This document shows, one piece after another, positions 49,801-59,900 of a DNA stretch of 64,000 bases. The first letter of the stretch is position 1, and each line of letters opens with the position of its first letter. The stretch comes from Ancistrus triradiatus. Taxonomy: Eukaryota > Chordata > Actinopteri > Siluriformes > Loricariidae. The notes beneath the pieces were generated by a model. It made no database searches. It saw nothing but the letters and a program-made list of their open reading frames with translations, and was not told the origin of the DNA. The translations under genes were made by a program, and so were the position numbers. The DNA is taken from contig JAJAGP010000230.1 of assembly GCA_025084515.1 (NCBI GenBank), forward strand, positions 310,001 through 374,000, read 5' to 3'.

Positions 49801-52800
49801 CAGCTTACATTAGCGAAATACAGTGGTGCTTGAAAGTTTGTGAACCCTTTAGAATTTTCTATATTTCTGCCTAATTATGACCTAAAACATCATCAGATTG
49901 TCACACAAGTCCTAAAAGTAGATAAAGAGAACCCAGTTAAACAAATGAGACAAAAATATTATACTTAGTCATTTATTTATTGAGGAAAATGATCCAATAT
50001 TACATATTAGTGAGTGGAAAAAGTATGTGACCCTCTAGGATTAGCAGTTAATTGAAATTAGAGGTGAAATTAGAGTCAGGTGTTTTCAATCAATGGGATG
50101 CCAATCAGGTGTGAGGGGGCACCCTGTTTTATTTAAAGAACAGAGATCTATCAAAGTCTGCTCTTCACAACACACATTTGTGGAAGTGTATCATGACACG
50201 AACAAAGGAGATTCCTGAGGTTCCGGCCCTACACATGATGTACATCTGATGGAGCTCCACTGTGCATAATTCACATTTTATTCGACCATGACTCCATGAC
50301 TTTAGTTTCGCTCTTAGATTTATCATCATACCCCGGCCACTTAATGTCGATGTGCATACTTCACATTCTATTCAAACTTTGACTCCATGGACTTTAGTTC
50401 GCTCTTGATTTATCTCATCTACGTCTACGCCGCCCAAGGAGGTTGGGTACCTTTTTGAGTCTTTGGTCCGCTCCAAGGTTTCCCTTCCTAGAACTAGGGG
50501 GAAGTTTTTTTTCCTTGCCACCTGTTCCTTGCCACTGTCCGCCCTAGGCTTTTTGCTCAATTTGAGATTGGACGTAGTTATTAGGAGATAATCTAAAACC
50601 CTGTAAAGTTTGCTTTGTGAGACAAATGCCCCATTGTAAAAAGCGCTATATAAATAAAATCTGACTTGACCTTGAAACTTGACTGAGAACCCTCAGAAAA
50701 AAGAGTCGTTGAATGCTCATCAGGGGCTGGAAAAAAATCTCTAAAAATCTCTAAAGAGTTTGGACTCCACCAATCCCACAGTCAGACAGATTGTGTACAA
50801 ATCCACTGTTTTACCCTTCCCTCCCCAGGAAGTGGCCGGACCACGATAAAGATCACTCCCCAGAGCAAGGCGTGTAATAGTTGGCGAGGTCACAAAGGAC
50901 CCCAGGGAAAACTTCTAAGAAACTGAAGGCCTCTCTCTCACATTTGGCTAATGTTAATGTTTTGATTCCAGTTTCCACCATCAGAAGAACACTGAAAAAA
51001 CAATGGTGGTGCATGGCAGGGTTGCAAGGAGAAAGCTACTGCCTCGCCAAAAAGAAAACATTGCTGCTCGTCTGCGGATGTGTGGGGGGGGGTGTGTGGG
51101 GTGGGCTGGGAGGGATTTTGGGGATGGGGCCGGGGTTGAACGGGGTTGGACGAGTGGGGGCCATGGGAAGAGGGGGGGGCTGGACGTGGGGTGGGGGTGG
51201 GTGGTGGAAGAAGGGGTGTTGGGGGGGGGCTAGGCGGGAGTGGGGGGGGAGTGTGTGTTGGGGGTGGAGCGGCTGGGTGCGAACAGTGTAAGGTGGGGGT
51301 AGGGGTGTGGTAGGTATTAGAACGTTTGGGGTGTTGGGTGGTTAAGTGTGGTAAAAGAGAAAGCGTTAATGTTTTTTATGTTTTTTGGAGAAAAGAAAAA
51401 ACACCCCAGCCAAGCCATTCCAGCACAAAAAACCTTATCCCATCTGTGAAACATGGTGGTGGTAGTATCATTCATTGTATTGGGCCTGTTTTGGGCCTTG
51501 CATCTGGGCAGGGCGGCTTTGCCATCTCATTGATGGAACAATGAAATTCTGAATTATATCAGAGAATTCCCCCCCCCCTAAAGGAAAATGTCAAGGACAT
51601 CTGTCCCCATGAACTTGAATCTCAAGGAGAAGGTGGGTCATGCAGCAAGACAATGACCCTAAGCACACAAAAGCCGTTCTACCAAAGAATGGTTTACAGA
51701 AGAATAAAGTTCATGTTTTGGAATGGCCCAAGTTCAAAGTCCTGACCTTAATTTTTCCAATGGAAATGTTGTGGAAGGACCTGAAGCGAGCCCAGCTAAT
51801 GTGAGGAAAACCCACCAACATACCCAGAGCTGAAGCTGTTTTCTGTACGGAGGAATGGGCCCCCCTCCGTAAAATTTCCTCCAAGCCGGTGTGCAGGACT
51901 GATCAACAGCTACAGGAAGCTTTTTTAGTCTGCAGTTATTGCTGCAAAGGGGATCACACCAGATACTGAAAGCAAAGGGTCACATACTTTTTTGCCACTC
52001 ACTAATATGTATTTGGATTATTTTCCTCAATAAATAAATGACCAAGTATAATATTTTTGTCTCATTTGTTTAACTGGGTTCTCTTTATCTACTTTTAGGA
52101 CTTGTGTGAAAATCTGATGATGTTTTAGGTCATATTTATGCAGAACTATAGCAAATTCTCAAGGGTTCACAAACTTTCAAGAACCACTGTATGATTTACC
52201 ATCTGTGTAAAAGTGCAATCTGGGTGGGGTGAGTTGCAATTCAGTGTGTTTGCTTGTACTTGTACCCTTTTACTAACTGCTAAAAGGCTCTTACCAAGGC
52301 TGTAATAGAGTACAACTTGAACAAGTTTGCAGTGTTTGGTATTTTGTGCCCGACGCCACAAACCTAAAGCTAGTGAGAGAACAGAGGCAGGTACCAACCA
52401 CCAGCTCCTGCTGTCGTTCGTTAGCCATTGTTTCTGTGTACTGTCATTTATCATTCTTAGAAAGGAAGGAAAACAGAATCGGCCAAAATCGGAATCAGCC
52501 GGTCATATATTTCAAAAACTGGAAATCAGAATGACCATAAATAGCTCATCAGTGTGTTTCCCTCAGTTATTTGAAAATCTCAAAGATAATGAAGATTTTT
52601 AAAAATCCCAGTAATAGCTAAAAAAACAAATCAATCAGAGACTAAGTAAATACAAACACTGAATAAAATGACATAACCATATGCATATCACCATCATATA
52701 GTCCACTACACAGACTCAGTGCAGGATCCCATGTCCAAAGCCCGTCCTGTGATAAACAGAATATGATATTATAGTTTTACGTTTGTGGTAACATGTCGTT

Positions 52801-52957
52801 CCTCCTCAGGTGCACAGGTGAACAGCATCTCCAGGCTCAAGGAATCAACTACTCCACCTGGGGCTTATGGCAGAACCACGTGGCTCTGATCGTCATGACC
52901 CTTATTTTCCTTATCATTGCTTACATCAAGCTCAGGTTCATTCGGAAGTTCTCCTGA
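28234..52957 (+). CDS. abcg2: abcg2: ATP-binding cassette half-transporter G2, complete, 15 coding exons
   Basis: A plasma-membrane half-transporter that dimerises and exports xenobiotics, urate and porphyrins. Exons: 28234-28442, 33841-33900, 33987-34101, 34201-34353, 35698-35855, 36122-36273, 37693-37794, 38280-38533, 41105-41187, 45204-45293, 45518-45642, 46285-46439, 48793-48882, 49406-49491, 52810-52957; total 659 aa (human 655). NBD first: Walker A GPTGGGKS 82-89, Q-loop Q128, signature SGGE 189-192, Walker B FLDE ending in catalytic E213, H-loop H245. The six-helix membrane domain starts near residue 397. Drug-pocket residues T438, N439 and F442 match human T435, N436 and F439; R485 matches human R482. 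In the last outer loop Cys595 and Cys612 match human 592 and 608. The dimer-linking Cys603 is missing, and the sequon has moved to N605-N-T607. Intron 12 has a GC donor. The start has G at -3 and +4. The gene runs tail to tail with pkd2, as in human. It could be any of the fish abcg2 paralogues; the pkd2 neighbour favours the true orthologue. Confidence 0.95.
28796..29318 (+). pseudogene. family A Tc1-like transposon, 3' part, interrupted by an assembly gap
   Basis: Matches the 3' half of the copy at 46535-48132 and ends in ttttgccccactgtata. The middle is replaced by the 100-N gap at 28988-29087. It lies in abcg2 intron 1. Confidence 0.8.
28988..29087. other. assembly gap (100 N)
   Basis: Exactly 100 N, a conventional gap of unknown true size, inside a family A element in abcg2 intron 1. 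Confidence 1.
29948..31070 (-). pseudogene. family E Tc1/mariner-like transposon, decayed, abcg2 intron 1
   Basis: A transposase remnant on the minus strand (30163-30435) reads MDPSCLVSTAQVAGGVMVWG then FPWHTLGPV and SIVADHVHPF, the central catalytic-domain words of a common fish Tc1-like family. The element ends near tgtacctaataatgtgacc. The remaining frame is broken. Confidence 0.8.
31078..32985. repeat. local duplication in abcg2 intron 1 (copies 31078-31975 and 32376-32985)
   Basis: Both copies share, in order: ttttaagaccataa, agaccgaggcagtgac, agcaggtgaaaagccagcac, tcacgcaaggtggaa, gaactcatctgacct, atcaagaaatgaagcctt and actgatatttgagtaaaag. Divergence looks like roughly a quarter of bases. 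Copy 1 carries a family D insert. The copies are direct repeats about 1.3 kb apart. Confidence 0.8.
31690..31915. mobile_element. family D short copy in abcg2 intron 1
   Basis: Holds cctaaattggccccgctccc and tgcaggcctgaaacgcagga, the family D end. It lies inside the first copy of the local duplication (31078-31975). Confidence 0.6.
32985..33190. mobile_element. family I repeat, diverged, abcg2 intron 1
   Basis: Holds agcactttttacaacagagc and aaattccctaaaggtgatga. Confidence 0.55.
33230..33610. mobile_element. family D copy just upstream of abcg2 exon 2
   Basis: Contains gataaactggagatcctctc, tgctgcaggcctgaaatgca and ctggtttggggttgta. It ends about 230 bp before the exon. Confidence 0.65.
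34167..34194. repeat. (GT)14 microsatellite forming the abcg2 intron 3 acceptor region
   Basis: A pure GT run ends six bases before the exon 4 boundary (atgcag, exon starts at 34201). It takes the place of a normal pyrimidine tract. Confidence 0.95.
34469..35413 (-). pseudogene. family G Tc1-like transposon relic, abcg2 intron 4
   Basis: The ends gtactcactgacaaaaaata and cgtccatgagtgta are imperfect inverted repeats, each followed inward by sequence with tgcacc(c)ggatagaaa. The 945-bp interior has transposase-like minus-strand fragments (CERETWTGTVSSFVTNPGS region) but no intact frame. Related pieces lie at 36435-36640 and 40455-40755. Confidence 0.7.
36435..36640. mobile_element. fragment related to family G
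   Basis: Starts gtactcattgataaaaata and holds aaggaggagctgttgggg-like words plus gttaggccacctctagcctg, shared with 40480-40640. Confidence 0.55.
36641..36845 (-). mobile_element. full tRNA-derived SINE, abcg2 intron 6
   Basis: The minus strand gives gtggtagcctagcggttaag (A-box) and ccagggttcaaatcccatct (B-box) with correct spacing, followed by the core and a short tail. Confidence 0.8.
36990..37128 (-). mobile_element. tRNA-derived SINE, abcg2 intron 6
   Basis: Same family, with an internal deletion between core and B-box. It lies head to head with the next SINE. Confidence 0.7.
37131..37256 (+). mobile_element. SINE, 5'-truncated, abcg2 intron 6
   Basis: Starts with ttcaaatcccacctctacca and ends in gcatctgctaaatg. 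With the preceding minus-strand copy it makes an inverted SINE pair. Confidence 0.7.
39222..39400 (+). mobile_element. full tRNA-derived SINE, abcg2 intron 8
   Basis: Has gtggtagcctagtggttaag (A-box) and ccagggttcaaatccaact (B-box) on the plus strand, then the core to ataagggtgtctactag. Confidence 0.78.
40455..40755. mobile_element. fragment related to family G, abcg2 intron 8
   Basis: Shares aaggagttgttggga, aggaggctctagtta and gctgggcctgtagag with the copies at 36435 and 34660. Confidence 0.55.
40775..40854. repeat. (TA)n microsatellite with an inverted repeat in abcg2 intron 8
   Basis: About 75 bp of TA repeat are interrupted once by gctctaa. The arms gctctaatata and tatattagagc (40811-40854) form a perfect hairpin. 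It abuts a terminal MITE fragment (family C). Confidence 0.9.
40855..40908. mobile_element. family C MITE, right end only
   Basis: Holds only ggtggcctaagacttttgca and cactgta, the right terminal repeat, after the TA microsatellite in abcg2 intron 8. Confidence 0.65.
41331..41406 (+). mobile_element. tRNA-like SINE head of a different family
   Basis: Has ggtggcacaacactagcgca and ttcagggttcaatcccgagc, resembling A- and B-boxes, with no core of the other SINE family. Only the box similarity supports it. Confidence 0.4.
42050..42187. mobile_element. family I repeat running into an assembly gap
   Basis: Starts caagtcaagtcaagtcagat and breaks off at agcctagggcgacagtggc, where the 100-N gap begins. 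Confidence 0.7.
42188..42287. other. assembly gap (100 N)
   Basis: Exactly 100 N inside a family I repeat in abcg2 intron 9. No abcg2 exon is lost, since exons 9 and 10 join in frame. Confidence 1.
43842..44970 (-). pseudogene. family A Tc1-like transposon with internal deletion, abcg2 intron 9
   Basis: Both terminal repeats are present (tacagtggggcaaaagtatt on the left, tttttgccccactgtata on the right). About 1.13 kb remains against 1.6 kb for the full copy. The C-terminal half of the transposase is missing and the left end has a small local duplication (gcattcttcgcaaataag). Confidence 0.85.
46535..48132 (+). pseudogene. family A Tc1-like transposon, full length, decayed, abcg2 intron 12
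   Basis: About 1.6 kb lies between tacagtggggcaaaaaagta and tttttgccccacta. The plus strand encodes ATGGCCAAGACC... (MAKTK start near 46902). It continues through the helix-turn-helix region to the late words of a Tc1 transposase, but the frame is broken by several indels. Confidence 0.88.
48136..48661. mobile_element. family F MITE, abcg2 intron 12
   Basis: The inverted ends acactgcctggcctaaaaag and ctttttttggccaggcagtg bound 526 bp with Tc1-like words but no frame. It starts three bases after the family A element ends. Confidence 0.85.
48926..49364. mobile_element. family C MITE in abcg2 intron 13
   Basis: Inverted terminal repeats (acacaagtcttaggccacca and ggtggcctaagacttttgca) bound about 440 bp of shared non-coding interior. 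The right end is about 40 bp before exon 14. Confidence 0.85.
50219..50686. mobile_element. family I repeat inserted into the family B element
   Basis: In reverse orientation it holds agcgctatataaataaaatc and gccccattgtaaaa. The transposon sequence stops at gagattcctgagg and resumes at tgagaaccctcagaaaaaag. Confidence 0.65.
51080..51330 (+). repeat. G-rich low-complexity block inside the family B element
   Basis: About 250 bases consist mostly of G runs of 3-9 separated by T or A. Other family B copies have ordinary transposase sequence at this place, about half as long. It could be a local expansion or an assembly/base-calling error. Confidence 0.8.
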
Positions 52958-53743
52958 GAGCTACAGCTCGGTTTTGAGATCGAGGAGCTTGGTGTATATC
53001 GGAAACCAAACATGAAGGAGCATTAGAGGAAGTCATTAAAAAAAAAAAAAATAATCAGTGTTATTTCTTTACATGAAGGTCTTTCTGTACTTGGGCTTGC
53101 AAGATTAAAATGCATTTACAGATTAGGATATGTTCATATAGTTTAGAATTAGAGGTTATATACAGTGGTACCTCAAGTACTGAACACGTTTTTCCCATAA
53201 GGAATAATGTAAATGGAATGAATCGGTTCCAGACCCCCAGAAAATCCCCCTGTATAAGCATTATATGCATTAATGGGGTTATGTACAGGAGCTCCCTGAT
53301 TTAAGATGGGGATATGTTCAAATCCATCATAAGATAAATGGATCATGAACTGAGAAGTTTAATATAGTCAGTACTGTATCATAGAGGAGCCGTTACACAT
53401 TAACACTTACATTAAAGTACCGTCAGACAAAATCATTTAGGGAGTACATTAGGAGGAATGAATGAAATGACTTTTTCTAGGTAGCAACCGATGAAGTACA
53501 CACAGTTCTATTTTGAATGTGAATTTGTGATGGATCACTTTTTTGTGTAGCTGCCCCAGCACTTAACATCATATGATCGTTCTCCATAATTATGCAAATG
53601 AAGTGACTCTTCTTGCACAGCTGAACACTAATTTATGCAACTTTTTATTTAATATTTTAAACAATATTGTACATTTGAATCGATTTTTAATACTAATCAA
53701 AATGTATTTTCAAAGTTGTGTTCATCGCTGTATATTTGTACTT

Positions 53744-53749
53744 AATAAA
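53744..53749 (+). terminator. abcg2: candidate abcg2 polyadenylation signal (AATAAA)
   Basis: AATAAA lies about 790 bp after the abcg2 stop, followed by a T-rich stretch. A second AATAAA follows at about 53818-53823. This would imply a 3' UTR of about 0.8 kb. Confidence 0.4.
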
Positions 53750-53857
53750 TTACACAAGCACGACTAATCTTTGGTTTTATGATTTATTTTATTTTAATGT
53801 TGGCTTAAAATATGTTTAATAAAATGTCGATTGTTCAAGACAAACCCCGTTTGAGCT

Positions 53858-54274
53858 GTAGTACTGTGCAAATGTCTTAGGCCACCATTACATTAGATAC
53901 ATCATTGTTTTATCAATGGTATAATGACCCCATATAATTATTTCTCGATGTCTTCATTAGAAGACAACCACAAACTACAGGAAATTTGTATGCAGTAATA
54001 AAAATTGGATAAATCCAGGAAAAACAGCTTGTATAAGTATTTAGTGTGACCTTACCTTACACTTGAGTCACAGCAGCATCTGGAAATAGCCAAGAAAGCA
54101 CTTCTTCAAAGGGGAACAGGGTGAGATGCTAAAGCCAGATGGAAAGAGTATTAGGGAGTGAATCCAGGTTTGAAATTATGGGTCCCATCGTCGATGATAT
54201 GTCATATATGGTTCTTATAGCATTGCTAAAACAACAAATCTAATGGTGGCCTAAGATTTTTGCACAGTGCTGTA
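53858..54274. mobile_element. family C MITE between abcg2 and pkd2
   Basis: The terminal repeats gtactgtgcaaatgtcttag and taagatttttgcacagtgct flank a 417-bp non-coding interior. It lies in the convergent 3' region and may separate the two transcription ends. Confidence 0.85.
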
Positions 54275-54324
54275 TATTAAGGTCAATAAAATCCATCCAG
54301 CACAGTGAAAGGAACGTTGTATGT

Positions 54325-54330
54325 TTTATT
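54325..54330 (-). terminator. pkd2: possible pkd2 polyadenylation signal (AATAAA on minus strand)
   Basis: The plus strand reads tttatt about 1.07 kb past the pkd2 stop. It lies just beyond a family C MITE (53858-54274), on the pkd2 side. Nearer signals may have been missed, so confidence is low. Confidence 0.25.
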
Positions 54331-55399
54331 CTCAAACAAGCTGAATATTTAACACTAATACTGATTAAAAATCCTTCAGCCGTACCATCTCCGGAGCCGC
54401 CTGCTGATCCCGGTCCTGCCCTCGCTCAAAAATCATACTGAATATCAGCATCGTACCAGCAATGTGCAGTACCCAACACAAACGCGCAGGCAAGTGCGGA
54501 GAAACGCGGGCTTCCCATGAAAGCAGATGAAAGCACTCCAAATCGAAGTTTGTTTTTCGAATTATGAGTAAAAAATAAGAGTAACATACCACCTGCTGTA
54601 AGTTTAACAAGCCACGATATGGCACTGGATTAAATGAAGGACAATGGAAGAGGATAAGCATGTGAAAATACTGGTGCCTTAAATACACGTACACGTCCGA
54701 GCTCGGATAGAAAACCGTGAAACGAACTAATAAGAATTCCCGCACTCATAAAGGCCTATTCACACCGAGTACACAATTTGACATTTTTTAAACATAGGGG
54801 GCGCTGTTGCTTCAGGGACACATTCCCTTGTCCCCCCTGCACAGATGCCCAACTGTCCGTGCGGTGCTTGAACATGCATTTCCACCTATGATGTCATTTT
54901 ATACATATTTCCGTTGGAATCTCCTGCCAGAAGCCACAATCCGGACATCTTTATGCATGCTCCATAATCTGGATAATCTCATCTAAGTGACTTCAGTCTC
55001 GTTCAGGCTAGTTTGAAATTAGTTTGAACGGGGAGTCAAGGAGAACATCTATGTGATAAGGGAACGCCCATCCCTGATCCGAGGAGGGGGCCTCTCGCCA
55101 ATTTACAATTCCGTACTTGCAGCTACTCCCCATTGGGCAATTTGCCTATGAAGCTGATCACTGGTCCCATTGTTACACAAATGTTCTTTATATAAGACTG
55201 GCGAAGTTTCCGACTAGCTGCCTGCATAGTCACTTAGACGAGTGGCGAATTGTGTCCAGATCAACCGGTTCCACAATCCGAACCCCCTTTTGCTTAGTAC
55301 CTGGTCTATCTGAGCAGTGAACCTTTAAATGTTTAGAGAAAACAAAGCAGATATTAAAATACTGAACACGAAGTCTTAGCATGATGAGCAGGAGCGGTT

Positions 55400-56868
55400 T
55401 TAGACGTGTGCGGCCCCACTGGGCGTCGCCTCTGCGCCCTCTGTGGACAGTGAGGACGAGGGGCGAGTGCTGCGTGGCCGGGGCTGAGCTCCTGGGACCA
55501 CGGGCGTGGCCTGGTGACGGCTGACCTGAGAGATGGCGTCGTCCGACTCCCAGCGCTCGAGCTCCTCTCTCACCAGCCTCTCCATCTGCTCCCTGTGCAC
55601 CTCCGGATCCCTGCCCATCCTCTCGTCCTGTAAGAACGAGAACCAGACTGTGAGCGAAGACACACAACCGCACGTATCGAACAGACATTTGTCCTGATAT
55701 AATCTGAGCAATTGTGGGTTAAGGGCCTGTTTTTTCCGGACTTTTTAGCAGAAGTGGGATCTGAACCCTGGACCTTCTGGTCCATACTTGTACTTCTAGA
55801 CCACAGTCTTAGAGTAGATGGTTCTCTAAGATGGTAACACTCTACTGCTTGAATTGTAGCGAGTCAGATTGCTGGAACCATCTACCCTAAGATACGATTA
55901 TATCACGATACATTGCGATATTCCACACAGTTCACTGAAAAAACAAAAACAGCTGAAATACAAGTCAAAAATCTGAGTCGTCTTAATACATCGCATCACA
56001 TACATAACTCATAACCTCTGTGCTGCGCCATCTACAGGAGCGGAGACTTTAAATGGAGTTTACGCCCCATTTGATATACATTTTTTCTTCCTTCAAAAAA
56101 ATCGATGTATTATATCACAAAAATAATCATCACGATGTATTGCTGTATCGATTTTTTAGCACAGCCCTAGTTTCAAACTAGCTGACACTGATTATTGAGC
56201 ATGCACACTCACCTCCACGACGCCGTCCAGCAGCCTCCCGAGCACCTCCTTCCTCTTCAGCTTGGCTCTCTCCATGGCCTCCAGCTTGACGATGACGGCG
56301 TCGATCTTAGACACGATGCTGCCGATCGAGTGCTCCATGCGGTCCACCCTGCGCACCAGGCTAAAACACACAGCACTGCTCACTATGGGCTTACAAGTTA
56401 TATGAACGCCCGGTTTAAGTATTTGCACATTACTTTTACTTACTACATTTCAAAAGAAAAACATTTCGCAAAACAGTCCTCAGCTTTTACAAACTGATTC
56501 ATTTAACTCTTTTATCTTTCTACTTATTTTCTTTTTTATTTAGGCAATTCTAGTCAGGCACCTAATGAAGCGCCAGTCAGAATCCTAGGTTTATATTTGA
56601 CACGTCGCAACTGGACCAAAAATGACGTAATCGAGGTGGATGATAAAATTTTCAAATCTTACACTTGGAACTCCTCGTAGGACACGCCCCCGGAGCTGCT
56701 GCCACGGCGACGTGAGCTGTGTCCGCTGTCCTCGTCATCGTCCTCTTCCGAGTCGTCTTGGCTGCGGGAGAAGCTCCGCCCACTCAGAGGCCTGGGCAGC
56801 GAACTGCGCTCCAGATCCAAGTCCTCCTGGTGGGTGCGGGAGAAACACTGAGCATCTGTACAGCCGCC

Positions 56869-56953
<85 letters not shown>

Positions 56954-59900
56954 TGCTATACTTCCACACTACATAACTGTACATGCACTCACTCTCTCTT
57001 TCTCCAGGTCATCTCTCATCTGCTGGTGCTCATGCTCTGTGAGCTCCTGGTCCCCGTCCAGGTCGTACTTAGCAAAAATGGCTTCGATCTCGGCATCTGA
57101 GTGTCCCTTCCTGTAAAGGTGGCAACACACATCCCTTCAGCACACAGTTAAACAAAAGATTCATGTCTGAAACTGTATCTAATGCCACATTTTATGTGTA
57201 GACGTTGTGTAACTTCTTTATCATTACAGAGCTTGTTGAATATTTACAATCACTGGACACTTTATTAGGTACACCTTACTATCACTGCCTAGAACCCACG
57301 TTTGCCTTCAGAACTGCCTTAATTCTTCATGCCATAGATTCTGCAAGATGGTGGAAACATTCCAGTTTTTCCAGTCTTCTGTTGTCCAGTTTTGGTGAGC
57401 CTGTGTGAAGTGATTCTTCAGTTCTCTGTTCTTAGCTGTCAGGAGTGGCACCCGGTGTGGTCTTCAGCTGCTGTAGCCCATCTGCTTCAAGGTTTGACGT
57501 GTTGTACGTTCAGAGATGCTCTTCTACATACCTCGGTTGTAACGAGTGGTTACTTGAGTTACCTTTCTATCAGCTCAAACCCCTCTGCATTCTCTGATCT
57601 TCTGGTATCAACAAGACATTTTCACCCAGAGAGCTGCCATTACTACAATGTTTTGCTTGCTGTTCCTCTTTCATGTTCCATTGCTCCATTATTCAATGCC
57701 ACCCTTAGCGTTTATTGTTATTATTTCTACCAAACTATGGACTTGTCTTTAATCTCCACGTACCTTTAGTTTGTAGTTTAACAGGTCGTTAGTACTGACT
57801 GATCATCGAGTGCTTATGTCGCAGCATCTACATCTGTTTTGCAAGTCTGCTCAACATAAGAGCGTCTAAATGTAAACGTAAATCACCCTCGCAGGTCCTG
57901 CCGGAGCTCGTCGAAGTTGAGTTTTCCTCCTGCTTGACGAAGACTGTCAGAGATATCGTCAACAGTAGTCTTCCTCAGCCTCAGCTTCACCATGGCCTTG
58001 TGGTAACCCTGAAAAACCCAGGGCTTACGGATCAGCGAAGGGAAACGAAACCAGCGGACTGCCCAAAACGCTTCGCTCTCGCTCAAACGTACCTTTTTAA
58101 TCAGGTCGCTGATTTCCAGCTCGGATCTCTGCTGTGCCATGTCAGCCTTCACCTCTGCGTAGGTGTCGTTGATGATGGCCAAGAACATGTTCTATAATGT
58201 AAAGAAGAAATGAGAAACGTCATCATTAGGGAAATGTACACAACTCTCACCAGAATGGAACGGGGACTGAAGATGAATGAAGGAACTCAATTTATTTTTG
58301 CATCATATTATGCATCTAGGGTGCTCAGGCGGCAATGGAATCACCTGTCCATTGTCGTGGTGACTCGGAGGCAAGTTCCGACAGTGTCTTCTGACCGGGC
58401 TGGATATCTTACAGGCAAGACTTTGCTCTTTTTAATCATCACAAAAAAGTGTCTGACCCTTCCTGCTCATTATGAGCGCCTGTCTGTTCCTGATCGTTAT
58501 AAACGCCTGTTCGTTCCTGCTCATTATGGGCGCCTGACCCTTCCTGGTCATTATGGGCGCCTGACCCTTCCTGCTCATTACGAGCACCTGACCCTTCCGG
58601 GTCATTATGGGTGCTCTGACCCTTCCTGGTCATTATGGGTGCTCTGACCCTTCCTGGTCATTATTGTGGGGCTCGACCCTTCCTGCTCATTATGGTGCTC
58701 TGACCCGTCCTGGGGTCTTAATGGGCGCCTGCCCTTTCCTGGTCATTATGGGTGCCCTGACCCTTCCTGGTCATTATGGGTGCTCTGACCCCTTCCTGGT
58801 CATTATGGGTGCTCTGACCTTCCTGCTCATATGGGCGCCTGAACCTTCCTGGTCATTAATGGGTGCCCCTGAACCCTTCCTGGTCATTATGGTGCTCTGA
58901 ACCCTTCCTGTTCATTATTTGTTGCTCTGACCCGCCTGGTCATTATGAGCACCTGACCCTTCCGGGTCATTATGGGTGCTCTGACCCTTCCTGCTCATTA
59001 TGGGCCCTGACCCTTCCTGGTCATTTAGGGTGCTCTGACCTTCTGTTCATAGGGCACCTGACCCTTCCCGGCTCATTTGGGCGCCTGACCCTTCCTCTTC
59101 ATTACGGCACCTGACCCCTTCCGGGTCATTATGGGTTCTCTGACCCTTCCTGGTCATTATGGGTGCTCTGACCCTCCTTGTCAATTATGGGCCCTGACCC
59201 TTCCTGCTCATTATGGCGCCTGACCCTTCCTGGTCATTAATGGTGCCCTGACCCTTCCTGGTCATTTATGGTGCTTCTGACCCTTCCTGGTCATTCTGGG
59301 TGCGCTGACCCTTCCTGGTCCATTCTTAGCACCTGACCATTCCTGGTCATTATGGGTGCCCTGACCCTTCCTGGTCATTATGGGCGCCTGACCTTCCTGG
59401 TCCATTATGGTGCCTCTGACCTTCCTGGTCATTATGTCGCCTGACCCTTCCTGGTCATTATTGGCGCCTGACCCTTCCTGCCTCATTATGGGCGCCTGAA
59501 AAAACCCTTCTGCTTCATTAACGAGCACCTTGACCCTTCCGTCATTATGGGTTGCTCTGACCCTTCCTGGTCATTATGGGCACCTGACCCTTCCTGGTCA
59601 TTATGGGTGCTCTGACCTTCCTGGTCATTATTGGCACCTGATCCTTCCTGCTCATTATGGGCGCCTGACCCTTCCTGCTCATTACAAGCACCTGACCCTT
59701 CCGGGTCATTATGGGTGCTCTGACCCTTCCTGCCATTATGGGTGCTCTGACCCTTCCTGGTCATTATGGGCCCTGACCCTTCCTGCTCAATTATGGGCGC
59801 CTGACCCTTTCTGGTTCCATTATGGGTGCCCTGACCCTTCCTGGTCATTATGGGTACCCCTGACCTTCCGGCATTATGGTGCCTGACCCTTCCTGTCATT

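Larger units (their letters stand above)
49819..52192 (+). pseudogene. family B Tc1-like transposon with nested insertion and G-rich block, abcg2 intron 14
   Basis: Terminal repeats tacagtggtgcttgaaagtt and aactttcaagaaccactgta bound 2.37 kb. Transposase remnants run on the plus strand. A family I repeat is inserted at about 50219-50686. At about 51080-51330 the expected transposase stretch is replaced by a G-rich low-complexity block. Indels are frequent throughout. Confidence 0.85.

Noticed and set aside
50881..51291. 136-codon Gly/Trp-rich protein
   Set aside because: The second half is translation of the G-rich low-complexity block and the first half is transposase debris.
54365..54745. 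126-codon open frame just downstream of pkd2
   Set aside because: No recognisable domain, no splice link in frame with pkd2, and the pkd2 protein ends cleanly at 55400.
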